Made by a program: the position numbers and the translations under genes
Assembly: GCF_015773195.1 (NCBI RefSeq)
Contig: NZ_JADWYK010000003.1
Location: 124,001-188,000, forward strand
Source: Hymenobacter guriensis
GTDB taxonomy: Bacteria > Bacteroidota > Bacteroidia > Cytophagales > Hymenobacteraceae
Reading direction: 5' to 3'
DNA: 64,000 nt
Shown here: one piece after another, positions 1-7,409 of the stretch
How positions within the stretch are numbered: position 1 is the stretch's first letter
How the letters are laid out: each line of letters begins with the position of its first letter
The notes under the pieces: generated by a model
Database searches by the model: none
Seen by the model: only the letters and a program-made list of their open reading frames with translations
Told to the model about the DNA's origin: nothing

Positions 1-253
1 AGCGGCCCTGCGGCATGTTGGCAAACCGGAACGTGCCATCGGCTGCCGTAGCGGTGGCTTGTTTTACATCGGGGAAAATTACCGTAGCGCCCGGCAGCGG
101 TTCGCCGGTAGCAGCATCGGTTACCAGGCCGGTTACGGGGGCCGCCGTGCGGGTAGCCCGGGCCGGCAGGCTCGGCCGCGGGGCGTTTTGGGCTTGGATT
201 ACGCTATTGCCGGCCAGCAGCAGTAGGCCCGCAGCTATAAAGGATGATTTCAT
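1..253 (-). CDS. TonB-dependent receptor, N-terminal fragment (cut by left edge)
   Basis: Reading the minus strand from ATG at 253 gives 84 residues that stay open to the window edge. A signal peptide (start MKSSFIAAGLLLLAG, likely cleavage after the AQ near residue 22) is followed by a carboxypeptidase-regulatory-like beta domain with the pattern GLVTDAATGEPLPGATV and later DGTFRFANMPQG. In Bacteroidota this domain is the usual N-terminal extension of TonB-dependent outer-membrane receptors, ahead of plug and barrel. The barrel is outside the window, so the substrate cannot be read. The small His-rich exported protein encoded just upstream on the same strand suggests a metal or metal-chelate ligand, which is inference. 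A stand-alone outer-membrane protein carrying only this domain is the alternative. Confidence 0.75.
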   Translation of the reverse strand, partial: MKSSFIAAGLLLLAGNSVIQAQNAPRPSLPARATRTAAPVTGLVTDAATGEPLPGATVIFPDVKQATATAADGTFRFANMPQGR

Positions 254-535
254 GCTGAAAAATGTGCGCACTGAGGCAGGCAGCAATGGCCGGGCATTCA
301 GGGCGAAGAAGTAAGTGAAGCTGCCGGAGAAGCCCAGGCGTCAACCTCCGGTTTCTGCTCAGCCTGGAACAGATACAGCGTACCGTCTGCTGTATCCGGC
401 GAAGGAAAGCAGATAGATAGGCTAAGGCTGGAATGGAGGTGACGAGCAGTGAGCCAGCAGGCGAAAGCGCCCGACTGGCCAGTGCGAAGTGGACCGCGGC
501 GGCAGATGGCGCGCTCCAGGGCTATACAGTAGGGT
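254..535. other. Leader region between two minus-strand genes, no gene seen
   Basis: This 282-bp stretch separates the His-rich small protein from the downstream TonB receptor on the minus strand. It has no convincing open frame. I looked for a cobalamin-type or other riboswitch core and could not match a conserved box, so I leave it as a possible 5' leader with unassigned structure. Confidence 0.3.
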
Positions 536-868
536 TTATGCCCGGGCCGGCGGGCCCCGCAGGTATGCGGTAGGTACCGTAGCGGCCCGGCCCACAGAAG
601 CTACAGCTTCCGTAGCAGGCGCTACATATTGGTAAAAGGGTACAGGCAATTCCAGCGGTGGAGCCAGCTGAAACGGGACGTGGTGAAACTGGTCGACGGG
701 GCAGTGCTGGTGCTTGGGGCTGACCAGCTTTTTGCCCGGTTGCGCCGACGCTGTTTCCTCCGTGGTGTGTTCGTGCGCGTGTAGCTGGAGCACCCACGCC
801 TCCGGCAGCAGCACCCGCAAAAAGCAGAGCAGCAGCCAGCCAGCCAGCAAGGAACGACGCGACGCCAT
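536..868 (-). CDS. Small exported His-rich protein, possible metal handling
   Basis: A 110-residue protein with an N-terminal hydrophobic signal or anchor (residues about 5-25). A histidine-rich stretch follows: LQLHAHEHTTEE, then KHQHCPVDQFHHVPF, with one Cys among six His. The C-terminal third is Pro/Ala/Val-rich with no recognised domain. The clustered His/Cys residues are seen directly; metal binding is inferred. It lies on the same strand as, and 282 bp upstream of, the TonB-receptor fragment. Small His/Cys-rich exported proteins next to TonB receptors are common in Bacteroidota metal-uptake loci, so a joint role is plausible. An overlapping longer frame (522-908) has atypical composition and looks like a shadow. 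I do not recognise a named family. Confidence 0.55.
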   Translation of the reverse strand: MASRRSLLAGWLLLCFLRVLLPEAWVLQLHAHEHTTEETASAQPGKKLVSPKHQHCPVDQFHHVPFQLAPPLELPVPFYQYVAPATEAVASVGRAATVPTAYLRGPPARA

Positions 869-1067
869 GACAAAAAATCAGCAGGACCGAACTAAAAGCC
901 CGGCGCAAGATACTCGTTTCCGAAGCACACTGCCTGCCGCTATGCCTGGTAGCAGTAACGGATACCTGTGCACATTAATTGGCAACGCATTGATCATCAG
1001 GGAAAAATATTGACGTAATGTTTCCGCTTCACCTTTGCGCATGTTCTCACTGAAAAGCTTCTATCCT

Positions 1068-1160
1068 ATGAAACACCTGGCTTTCCGTCTACTGCTTGCT
1101 CTAACGAATAATCTGCGGGCTCCTGGCCGCGCTACTGCTGAGCCCCCACTCTTCATTTGA
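1068..1160 (+). pseudogene. Frameshifted remnant of a signal-peptide or membrane segment
   Basis: ATG at 1068 opens a signal-like segment (MKHLAFRLLLALT) that then runs out of frame to a stop at 1160. A one-base shift near 1107-1112 instead gives a hydrophobic continuation (ICGLLAALLLSPHSS) ending in TAA at 1167-1169. A CACCTTTG box, close to the Bacteroidota -7 TAnnTTTG, lies about 30 bases upstream. Together this looks like the beginning of a once exported or membrane protein that has lost its frame and its body. It is very short, so chance is a real alternative. Confidence 0.3.
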
Positions 1161-1355
1161 TTTATAAAAGGCAGGTCAGGGAGCTTATAGACGAATAGAA
1201 TATGGGCTGAGTGTGAATGCCTGCGTAGAACCAGGTAACATACAAGCCCGTGAAATCAAGGAAACAACCGTAGTTCTGGAGAGCAGCGGGCAGCGTTTAG
1301 GATCTATGTATAAGAAAATATAAACATTCTATAGGAGGTTAATAAAAACGGGTAA
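1161..1355. other. Intergenic, no gene seen; purine-rich ribosome-site-like motif near the end
   Basis: No coding frame is apparent. AGGAGG at 1333-1338 is a near-perfect Shine-Dalgarno motif, unusual for this phylum, 17 bases before the GTG used for the next gene. An ATG at 1360 is in another frame and stops after two codons. Confidence 0.35.
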
Positions 1356-1916
1356 GTGTATGGCGTAGTGTGGTTATTATGCTTTTTTTGTAGTCAAGCT
1401 AATAGCCTGACGACTGTGATATGTTATATTGAGAACTGTGTTCGGGTGCACTACAATGCCGAAGCGCAGCTGCTCCACTACGGGTGGTGCGGGGATACTA
1501 TTACGACCGATGGATTGCGCCCGGCGCTGGAGGCCATTGCCGTGCTGGCTCAAAAGCTCCGGATCCGGCAGTGCCTGCTCGATATAAGCACGCTGCCGGC
1601 TATCAGCGTCGAAGACCAGTTCTGGCTGCTGCATACCTGGCTGCCCAAAGTGTGCGTGCCCACGGTAGAGTGCGTGGCCCTGATTGTGGGGAGCCGTCAG
1701 TATAATCTGATGGTGATTGAAAATATCCTGCGGGCTGGCCGCCGTTTTATTCACTTCGAGGTGCAGCTATTTTTCGAGCTGGAAGCGGCCTTCGATTGGT
1801 TGGTGGGTGGCCAGGAAGAAGCCGCCCAGCACCTGCTGGATGAGTGGCACAGCCCTCATTCGGTGTACGACGACGTGGAGGCTCTGCTCGTTAAGGCGCT
1901 GCCTTTGTGCCGGTAG
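1356..1916 (+). CDS. Hypothetical protein with STAS/SpoIIAA-like features
   Basis: A protein of up to 186 residues. Alternating short beta-like and helical stretches, beginning with VRVHYNAEAQLLHYGW and followed by an amphipathic helix and a strand (RQCLLDISTLPAIS), resemble small STAS/SpoIIAA-like proteins common in Hymenobacter-type genomes. That is a fold-level impression, not a family match. The GTG at 1356 gives a hydrophobic start (VVWLLCFFC) that may not be translated; starts near 1398-1413 would give a more typical N-terminus. Its 3' end overlaps the convergent DUF202 gene by 61 bp. No catalytic residues can be named. Confidence 0.5.
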   Translation: MYGVVWLLCFFCSQANSLTTVICYIENCVRVHYNAEAQLLHYGWCGDTITTDGLRPALEAIAVLAQKLRIRQCLLDISTLPAISVEDQFWLLHTWLPKVCVPTVECVALIVGSRQYNLMVIENILRAGRRFIHFEVQLFFELEAAFDWLVGGQEEAAQHLLDEWHSPHSVYDDVEALLVKALPLCR

Positions 1917-2140
1917 CGGAGCCAGCCCAGCAGCACTACGGCCAGGCCGGCCGGCACCAGCGCCACGCCGGCCCACACGAAAAGGTTCTGCCGGAAAAAC
2001 TGAATAAGCGAGAAACCGGCAATAACCAGGGCCATACCCGTACGCACGTACGCCAACAGCGTCCGCTCGTTGGCCATCTGGGTTCGTTCCAGGGCTAATA
2101 GGTCGCGCAGTTCACGAATTCGGGTGGAAGAGCCAGCCAT
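1856..2140 (-). CDS. DUF202 family small membrane protein
   Basis: With the start at the ATG at 2140 the protein is 94 residues, beginning MAGSSTRIRELRDLLALE. The motif ERTQMANERTLLAYVRTGMA followed by two hydrophobic helices (about 38-55 and 62-80) is the DUF202 signature (YidH/YidG-type inner-membrane proteins of unknown function). A start 57 bases further upstream would add a non-conserved, Tyr/Gln-rich leader and is less likely. The last 61 bp run antisense to the end of the STAS-like gene, so the two genes converge and overlap. Family assignment is firm; the biochemical role is unknown. Confidence 0.8.
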   Translation of the reverse strand: MAGSSTRIRELRDLLALERTQMANERTLLAYVRTGMALVIAGFSLIQFFRQNLFVWAGVALVPAGLAVVLLGWLRYRHKGSALTSRASTSSYTE

Positions 2141-2379
2141 GCTGATGTAGTAGCCGAGAGCCTGTAGTGTTGACGGTTGATGCCGGTATGTACGCAACGA
2201 AAATTGCTTCGGTTGGCGTGAGCAGGAATGGAGTAAGGGCCTATAGTTGCTGTCAATCTGGCAGCGTAAAGCCCGACTGGAATGGGTTTTGACTAGCGGC
2301 GCTATGGCCGCCGGCGGGGTAACCGCCGGGCGGCGAAGAGTTTTGTGTTTTACCTCCGTCTAGTTTTTACCAACCCGCC

Positions 2380-4212
2380 ATGCAAGAGAAAGGCAGCATC
2401 TCGATTCATACCGAGAACATCTTTCCTATCATCAAGAAATTCCTGTACTCCGACCACGAAATCTTCCTGCGCGAGCTGGTGAGCAATGCCGTGGACGCCA
2501 CCCAAAAGCTGAAAAGCCTGGGCCAGCTAGGCGAGTTCAAAGGGGAGCTGGGCGAGCTTAAGGTGAAGGTGAGCGTGGATAAGGAAGCCCGCACCATCAC
2601 CATTTCCGACCACGGCCTGGGCATGACGGCCGAGGAAATCAAGAAGTACATCAACCAGATTGCCTTCTCCGGGGCTACCGAGTTTGTGGAGAAGTACAAG
2701 GAAAAGGATGCCGCCGCCAAAGACCAGATTATCGGTCAGTTTGGCCTGGGCTTCTACTCGGCGTTTATGGTAGCCCGCGAAGTTGAAATCTTCTCGAAGA
2801 GCTATAAGGAAGAAACCGAAGGCGCCCACTGGGTGTGCGACGGCAGCACCGAGTTCAGCCTCGAAACCACCGAGAAGTCCGACCGCGGCACCGACATCGT
2901 ACTACACGTAGCCGAAGACTCCGACGAGTTTCTGGAGCCTGCCCGCCTGAAAGGCATCCTGAATAAGTACTGCAAGTTCCTGCCCATCGAAATCGAGTTC
3001 GAAGGCGAGGTTATCAATCAGACGGCGCCTATCTGGACTAAGCAGCCCTCGGAGCTGACCGACGAGGACTATGTGAAGTTCTATCAGGAGCTGTACCCGT
3101 TTTCGGAGCCGCCGCTGTTCTGGATTCACCTCAACGTCGATTATCCCTTCAACCTGACGGGCATTCTGTACTTCCCCAAGGTGAAGGACGAGCTGCAGTT
3201 CCAGCGCAACAAAATCCAGCTCTACTCGCGCCAAGTGTTTATTACCGATGAGGTGAAGGACGTGGTGCCTGAGTTCCTGATGCTGCTGCACGGCGTGATT
3301 GACTCGCCGGATATTCCGCTGAACGTGTCGCGCTCCTTCCTGCAGGCCGACGCCGCGGTGCGCAAAATCAACACCTACATCACCAAGAAAGTAGCCGACA
3401 AGCTGGCTGAGCTCTACCGCAAGGACCGCGCGGGCTACGAGCAGAAATGGTCCGACATTGGGCTGTTTGTGAAGTACGGCATGCTGTCGGACGAGAAGTT
3501 CTACGACAAAGCCAAGGACTTTGCGCTGGTGCAGAACGTGGGAGGCAAGTTCTTCACCCTGCCCGAGTACCAGGAGTTTGTGCAGGCCAACCAGAAAGAC
3601 AAGAGCGAGCAGACCGTGGTTCTCTACACCACCGACGCCGAAGCCCAACACGGCTTCGTGCAGGCCGCTCAGGACCGCGGGTACGACGTGCTGAAGCTCG
3701 ACGGCCCCCTCGACTCGCACTTTATTGGCCAGCTGGAACAGAAACTGGAGAAAACCACCTTCAAGCGCGTGGACGCCGACACCATCGGCAAGCTCATCGA
3801 GAAGGAGGAAAGCACCGAGAGCGTACTCAGCGACGACGACAAAACCAAGCTGCAGGAGCTCTACAAGGCAGCCATCAGCAACGAGCAGATGCATGTACAG
3901 GTAGAGGCCCTGTCGCCCCAGGATGCACCGGTTATCATCACCCTGCCCGAGTTCATGCGCCGCATGAAGGATATGCAGCGTGCCGGTGGCGGCGGTGGCA
4001 TGCAGATGTTTGGCTCCCTGCCCGACTCTTACACCGTGAGTGTGAATGCCAACCACCCCATTGCCCAGCGTGTGCTGCACGCCGAGGGCGAAGCCGGCAG
4101 CAAGCTGGCCCGCCAGGCCTACGACCTCGCGCTGCTGGCCCAGGGCATGCTGAAAGGTGAGGCCCTCACAGCTTTTGTGAAGCGCAGCGCCGACCTGCTG
4201 GCCGCGGAGTAG
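2380..4212 (+). CDS. htpG: Chaperone protein HtpG (Hsp90)
   Basis: This 610-residue protein is bacterial Hsp90, an ATP-dependent cytosolic chaperone that remodels client proteins with DnaK. The N-terminal GHKL ATPase domain shows FLRELVSNAVDA (E32, N36), DHGLGM (77-82) and GQFGLGF (119-125). The middle domain contains RVFITDE-like and LNVSRSFLQ motifs, and the C-terminal dimerisation domain follows. The length is typical of HtpG. The gene stands alone, with a terminator-like hairpin inside the repeat-rich gap downstream. The region upstream of the ATG is T-rich, but I cannot assign a heat-shock operator. Confidence 0.97.
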   Translation: MQEKGSISIHTENIFPIIKKFLYSDHEIFLRELVSNAVDATQKLKSLGQLGEFKGELGELKVKVSVDKEARTITISDHGLGMTAEEIKKYINQIAFSGATEFVEKYKEKDAAAKDQIIGQFGLGFYSAFMVAREVEIFSKSYKEETEGAHWVCDGSTEFSLETTEKSDRGTDIVLHVAEDSDEFLEPARLKGILNKYCKFLPIEIEFEGEVINQTAPIWTKQPSELTDEDYVKFYQELYPFSEPPLFWIHLNVDYPFNLTGILYFPKVKDELQFQRNKIQLYSRQVFITDEVKDVVPEFLMLLHGVIDSPDIPLNVSRSFLQADAAVRKINTYITKKVADKLAELYRKDRAGYEQKWSDIGLFVKYGMLSDEKFYDKAKDFALVQNVGGKFFTLPEYQEFVQANQKDKSEQTVVLYTTDAEAQHGFVQAAQDRGYDVLKLDGPLDSHFIGQLEQKLEKTTFKRVDADTIGKLIEKEESTESVLSDDDKTKLQELYKAAISNEQMHVQVEALSPQDAPVIITLPEFMRRMKDMQRAGGGGGMQMFGSLPDSYTVSVNANHPIAQRVLHAEGEAGSKLARQAYDLALLAQGMLKGEALTAFVKRSADLLAAE

Positions 4213-4220
4213 CGGTAAGC

Positions 4221-4460
4221 TAGTGAGATGGTGAGTTAGTGATTTAGTGAGTTGTCATTGCGAGCTTAGCGAAGCAATCTGCCCTCTGAGCTGTGCTTTC
4301 CATTCTTTTACCAGAAAGCCCTTACTCGTACGCAACGGGTAGGGGCTTTTCACATAGTAGGGCTTCGGACGGATTGCTTCGGACACTGGCTTGATGCGCC
4401 ACATGACTCGCAATGACAGTAGAACCTCAAACTCGCTAAGTCACCAACTCACCATTTCAT
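4221..4460. repeat. Composite inverted repeat: 8-mer arms around a GTCATTGCGAG element
   Basis: The outer left arm (4221-4252) is made of imperfect 8-mers such as ATGGTGAG, TTAGTGAT and TTAGTGAG. The outer right arm (4428-4460) carries their complement, reading ATGGTGAG, TTGGTGAC, TTAGCGAG on the other strand. Inside lies a second inverted pair: GTCATTGCGAG...CGAAGCAATC at 4254-4280, with its split complement at 4371-4380 and 4406-4417. GTCATTGCGAG/CGAAGCAATC repeats are known from memory as dispersed intergenic elements in many bacterial genomes. A terminator-like stem sits at the centre. The element fills most of the gap between htpG and the next gene. Confidence 0.75.
4315..4350 (+). terminator. 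Probable rho-independent terminator of htpG
   Basis: AAAGCCCTTAC at 4315-4325 pairs imperfectly with GTAGGGGCTTT at 4339-4349, followed by T residues. It lies about 100 bases after the htpG stop, inside the composite repeat. Confidence 0.6.
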
Positions 4461-4524
4461 CGCAGGGCACTATATGTCGGTATATTTACGTTTTATCGTC
4501 CGCTAGCTACTTCACTTTTCGCCA

Positions 4525-5481
4525 ATGCGCCTGTTTCGTTTGCTGTACGTAGGGTTGGGGCTGATGCTGGGCCTGGGGGCCTGCTCGCCGCAGCTGGTAT
4601 CGTTCAATAGTAAACCGGAGGCCCCTGCCATCCAGAACCGCCCGTCCGACACGCTCACTACCGCCCGCGACACGGTGGGCTCACCTTCCCTGGTGGCCAA
4701 GCGCGTGGCCCTGACCAAGGAGCAGGAAAAGCAGGCCAAGGAAAACGAAAAAGCAGCGCAGCGAAAAACCAAGAAGAAAAAGAAGAACATCTTCCTCGGG
4801 GAAAGAATCAAGCGCGGCTATACCAAGTCGGGGCCGAAAGGTAAAAATCAGGTGATTGAGGTGTTTTATTACCTGAAAACCTTCCAGCAGCCCAACGCCT
4901 ACGCTCCGGCCCGCTACTACTTCAACCCCCGAAAAAAGAAGATTTTCAAAGCCACCACCGAGCTTGATCCGGCTGTCGACAAAGTGCTGCACGGCCCTTA
5001 CAAGAAGCTGCAGGGTGGCAAAGTGGTAGAAACCGGTTACTACGCCGTGGGCACGCGCCACCTGCGCTGGGAGCGGTTCAACAAAGACAACATCCTGCTC
5101 AGCAAAGTCCACTACGAAATGGGCTTCCCGCGCGACGCCGCCATTACCTACTATGATGGGGAGCAGAAGCTGATCAAGGAGGTTATACCGTACCTGAACG
5201 GCAAACTGGAAGGTGACTACGTGCGCTACCTCGACAACGGGCAGCGCGACTGGGACGGGCAGTTTGAGAACGGCAAGAAAGTAGGGGAGTGGACGAAGTA
5301 CTGGGGTTTCCGCAACCGCCGCCACTATGTGTACCAGTACGGCGAAACCGGCTACGACCCCGAAGTAACCACGCCTGAGCTGATAAAGGAGTACAACCGC
5401 AACGCCGTGCTGATCTTCGAGAAAGATAAGCTCGACAACCGAGGCAAGCCCGATAACTCCCGCCCCGGCGCCCGGAATTAG
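4525..5481 (+). CDS. Lipoprotein with MORN-like repeats (YwqK-type)
   Basis: A 318-residue predicted lipoprotein (lipobox LGAC, Cys20). A basic linker is rich in Lys (about residues 72-90). The C-terminal half carries repeated units of the MORN/YwqK kind, for example HGPYKKLQGGKVVETGYY, LNGKLEGDYVRYLDNGQ and ENGKKVGEWTKYW. Such proteins in Bacteroidota are often labelled toxin-antitoxin YwqK family antitoxin, but no toxin partner is seen here and an envelope role is more likely. The gene stands alone between the htpG repeat region and convergent yraN. The lysine block just before the repeats is unusual. Function unknown. Confidence 0.7.
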   Translation: MRLFRLLYVGLGLMLGLGACSPQLVSFNSKPEAPAIQNRPSDTLTTARDTVGSPSLVAKRVALTKEQEKQAKENEKAAQRKTKKKKKNIFLGERIKRGYTKSGPKGKNQVIEVFYYLKTFQQPNAYAPARYYFNPRKKKIFKATTELDPAVDKVLHGPYKKLQGGKVVETGYYAVGTRHLRWERFNKDNILLSKVHYEMGFPRDAAITYYDGEQKLIKEVIPYLNGKLEGDYVRYLDNGQRDWDGQFENGKKVGEWTKYWGFRNRRHYVYQYGETGYDPEVTTPELIKEYNRNAVLIFEKDKLDNRGKPDNSRPGARN

Positions 5482-5559
5482 GACGTCAATTGCTTTCTGC
5501 TTTAAAGGCTGAATGGCTGCCCGTCATGCATCGGTTGCGGGGGGCTTTACCTTATTAAT

Positions 5560-5919
5560 TTAATAAAATGCATCCTCGAAGTGCTCGATGCGGAAGCCGT
5601 GCGTGGTGCGGGTAAGGGCCAAGATGTCGAACCGAATGTCGCCGGGCCAGTTGAGCTCTTCCTGCACCTGCTCGGCGGCCAGCCGAAACAACTGCTGCTT
5701 GCGCGCCGTGACAAAGGTTTCGGGGTAGCCGTATTGCGTGCCGGAGCGGGCTTTTACCTCTACAAACACCAGCAGCTCCTGCCCGCGCTGCACAATCAGG
5801 TCTACCTCGGCGCGGCGGTAGCGGTAGCCCCGGTGCACCACCATGTAGCCCTGCTGCTGCAGAAAATCGGCGGCGGCGTCCTCGCCGGCCGCCCCGAGTT
5901 GGTGAGCCGCGTTGCTCAT
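5560..5919 (-). CDS. yraN: YraN family protein (UPF0102), nuclease-like fold
   Basis: A 119-residue protein matching the UPF0102/YraN family: LGAAGEDAAADFLQQQGY at the N-terminus, then RRAEVDLIVQ and LLVFVEVKARS. The spaced E, D and ExK residues form the PD-(D/E)xK-like core found in Holliday-junction-resolvase-fold nucleases, although YraN activity is not firmly established. Length is typical. The gene is transcribed divergently from lipB. Its stop codon overlaps a 15-bp AT palindrome (5552-5566). Family identification is strong; biochemical function is inferred from fold. Confidence 0.9.
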   Translation of the reverse strand: MSNAAHQLGAAGEDAAADFLQQQGYMVVHRGYRYRRAEVDLIVQRGQELLVFVEVKARSGTQYGYPETFVTARKQQLFRLAAEQVQEELNWPGDIRFDILALTRTTHGFRIEHFEDAFY

Positions 5920-5979
5920 GCCGGCAAGCGCGTAAGCCAGGAATCCATAGCTGGAAAAACAGATTGGAGCTAAATCTAG

Positions 5980-5987
5980 TACCTTTG
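5980..5987 (+). promoter_or_regulatory. Bacteroidota-type -7 box upstream of lipB
   Basis: TACCTTTG matches the -7 consensus TAnnTTTG. A TTGG lies only 13 bases upstream, so the -33 element is weak or absent. The box is 126 bases before the lipB ATG used here. Confidence 0.5.
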
Positions 5988-6112
5988 CGGAGAATTTAGC
6001 CCCGGCGGAACAAGCCCGGCCGTTGCCAAAGTGTCTGATCAGCCATTGTTTCGGCTGATGGCCTTACCTGCGCCCGTCTTGCCTGCCGAAGGGCCTGCCC
6101 TACGCTCCCCGC

Positions 6113-6916
6113 ATGAATTCTCTGCTCTTTACCTGCGTAACAACCCCTCCGGTAGCCGCCCCCGAGGCCCCCGTTGCGGCGGGGGGCCGGCAGCCCGGAC
6201 AAAACAGGTTGGTGCAGGTAGAGCGGCTGGGCGAGGTAGCGTACCAAACCGTCTGGGATTACCAGGAAGAGCTGTTGGCGGCCACGCTGGCCCTGAAAAC
6301 CCGTAACCGCGCAGCAGCTGAGGCCGGCGAGCTTCCGGTGTCTACGCCAAACCACCTGCTGCTGTGCCAGCACCCGCCGGTGTATACGCTGGGTAAAAGC
6401 GGCAAGCCCGAGCACCTGCTGCTAGATGAAAGCGCCCTGGCGGCGCACGGGGCCACCTTCCACCGCATCAACCGCGGCGGCGACATTACCTTTCATGGCC
6501 CCGGCCAGCTGGTGGGCTACCCCATCCTGGACCTCGACAACTTCTTCACCGACATTCACCGCTACCTGCGTGTGCTGGAGGAAGCTGTCATCCGTACGCT
6601 GGCCGAGTATGGCCTGGCGGCCGGGCGCATTGCGGGCCTCACCGGTGTATGGCTTGATTTTGAGGTAGGAGCCCCCAATCCACGCAAAATCTGCGCAATG
6701 GGCGTGAAGTGCAGCCGCTGGGTAACCATGCACGGCTTTGCCCTCAACGTCAATACCGACCTCACGTATTTCGGCTACATCGTGCCCTGCGGCATCACGG
6801 ACAAGGCGGTGACGTCTATGCAGCGCGAGCTGGGCCGTGAAATACCCGTAACGGAAGTTGAAAACCGCCTGCTCCCGCATCTGGCTACGCTTCTGGGCGC
6901 CGAATACGCTGTTTGA
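6113..6916 (+). CDS. lipB: Octanoyl-[ACP]:protein N-octanoyltransferase LipB
   Basis: This 267-residue protein transfers octanoate from ACP to lipoyl domains of E2 and GcvH proteins, the first step of lipoate synthesis. Signature motifs are present: LLLCQHPPVYTLGKSG, RGGDITFHGPGQLVGYPI (from R121), the catalytic Lys in AMGVKCSRW (K199) and the catalytic Cys in IVPCGI (C226). The N-terminal 25-30 residues (up to NRLVQVERLG) are not conserved in the family as I know it, so an internal start is possible. A small conserved protein begins six bases after the stop and is probably co-transcribed. lipA is not in the window. Confidence 0.95.
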   Translation: MNSLLFTCVTTPPVAAPEAPVAAGGRQPGQNRLVQVERLGEVAYQTVWDYQEELLAATLALKTRNRAAAEAGELPVSTPNHLLLCQHPPVYTLGKSGKPEHLLLDESALAAHGATFHRINRGGDITFHGPGQLVGYPILDLDNFFTDIHRYLRVLEEAVIRTLAEYGLAAGRIAGLTGVWLDFEVGAPNPRKICAMGVKCSRWVTMHGFALNVNTDLTYFGYIVPCGITDKAVTSMQRELGREIPVTEVENRLLPHLATLLGAEYAV

Positions 6917-6922
6917 TTTGCT

Positions 6923-7339
6923 ATGAAAGAGGACATTCAGTTTGACCCGGTAGAAGGTGTGGCCATGGCCGTGGTGCCCGATGAAGCGGCAGCCACCGAA
7001 GACGGCCAGCCCGGCTGGCTGGTGTACCTGCTCAACTACAACGACTTTCCGCTTCAGAACGTCATTGTGAACTCCAACGGCTACGGCACCCAACCCACCG
7101 GCGAAGCCGTGCGCACCTCCACGCTACGTCATGTGTTGCTGGAAGTGCCGGCCCACAGCGCCGTGCCCATCGAGCCTATTGACCCCGGGCTGTTTCACCT
7201 CAACAACCAGTACTGGGTGAGCTACTACCGTGGTGCGCAGATCTTTGACAAAAAATACATCTTCGTGCCCGACTCCATTGTGCCGGCTAACCTCATCCCT
7301 ATAGCCCTGCTCAACCAGGAAGGTATTCTGCATCACTAA
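6923..7339 (+). CDS. Conserved small Bacteroidota protein downstream of lipB
   Basis: A 138-residue soluble protein without signal or membrane segments. Features include the strand-rich WLVYLLNYNDFPLQNVIVNS, TSTLRHVLLEVPAHSAVPIE, and a C-terminal FDKKYIFVPDSI with LLNQEGILHH. From memory, similar short Bacteroidota proteins are sometimes mislabelled as phenylalanyl-tRNA synthetase alpha chain; no synthetase motif is present here. It starts six bases after lipB, so the two probably form one operon. I do not know its function. Confidence 0.7.
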   Translation: MKEDIQFDPVEGVAMAVVPDEAAATEDGQPGWLVYLLNYNDFPLQNVIVNSNGYGTQPTGEAVRTSTLRHVLLEVPAHSAVPIEPIDPGLFHLNNQYWVSYYRGAQIFDKKYIFVPDSIVPANLIPIALLNQEGILHH

Positions 7340-7409
7340 AAGAAAGAACAAGGCAGTACATCCTCTATTGCTGTCATTGGCGTAAATGCTTCTCTTTGAG
7401 CTCTGATTT

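Noticed and set aside
254..535. Possible cobalamin or other riboswitch before the TonB receptor
   Set aside because: I looked for the conserved core boxes on the minus strand and found none that fit.
2902..4080. A 392-codon antisense frame over htpG
   Set aside because: Val/Leu/His-rich shadow of htpG without recognisable motifs.
5552..5566. 15-bp AT palindrome TTATTAATTTAATAA at the yraN stop
   Set aside because: Short and AT-only; no context supports a protein-binding site.
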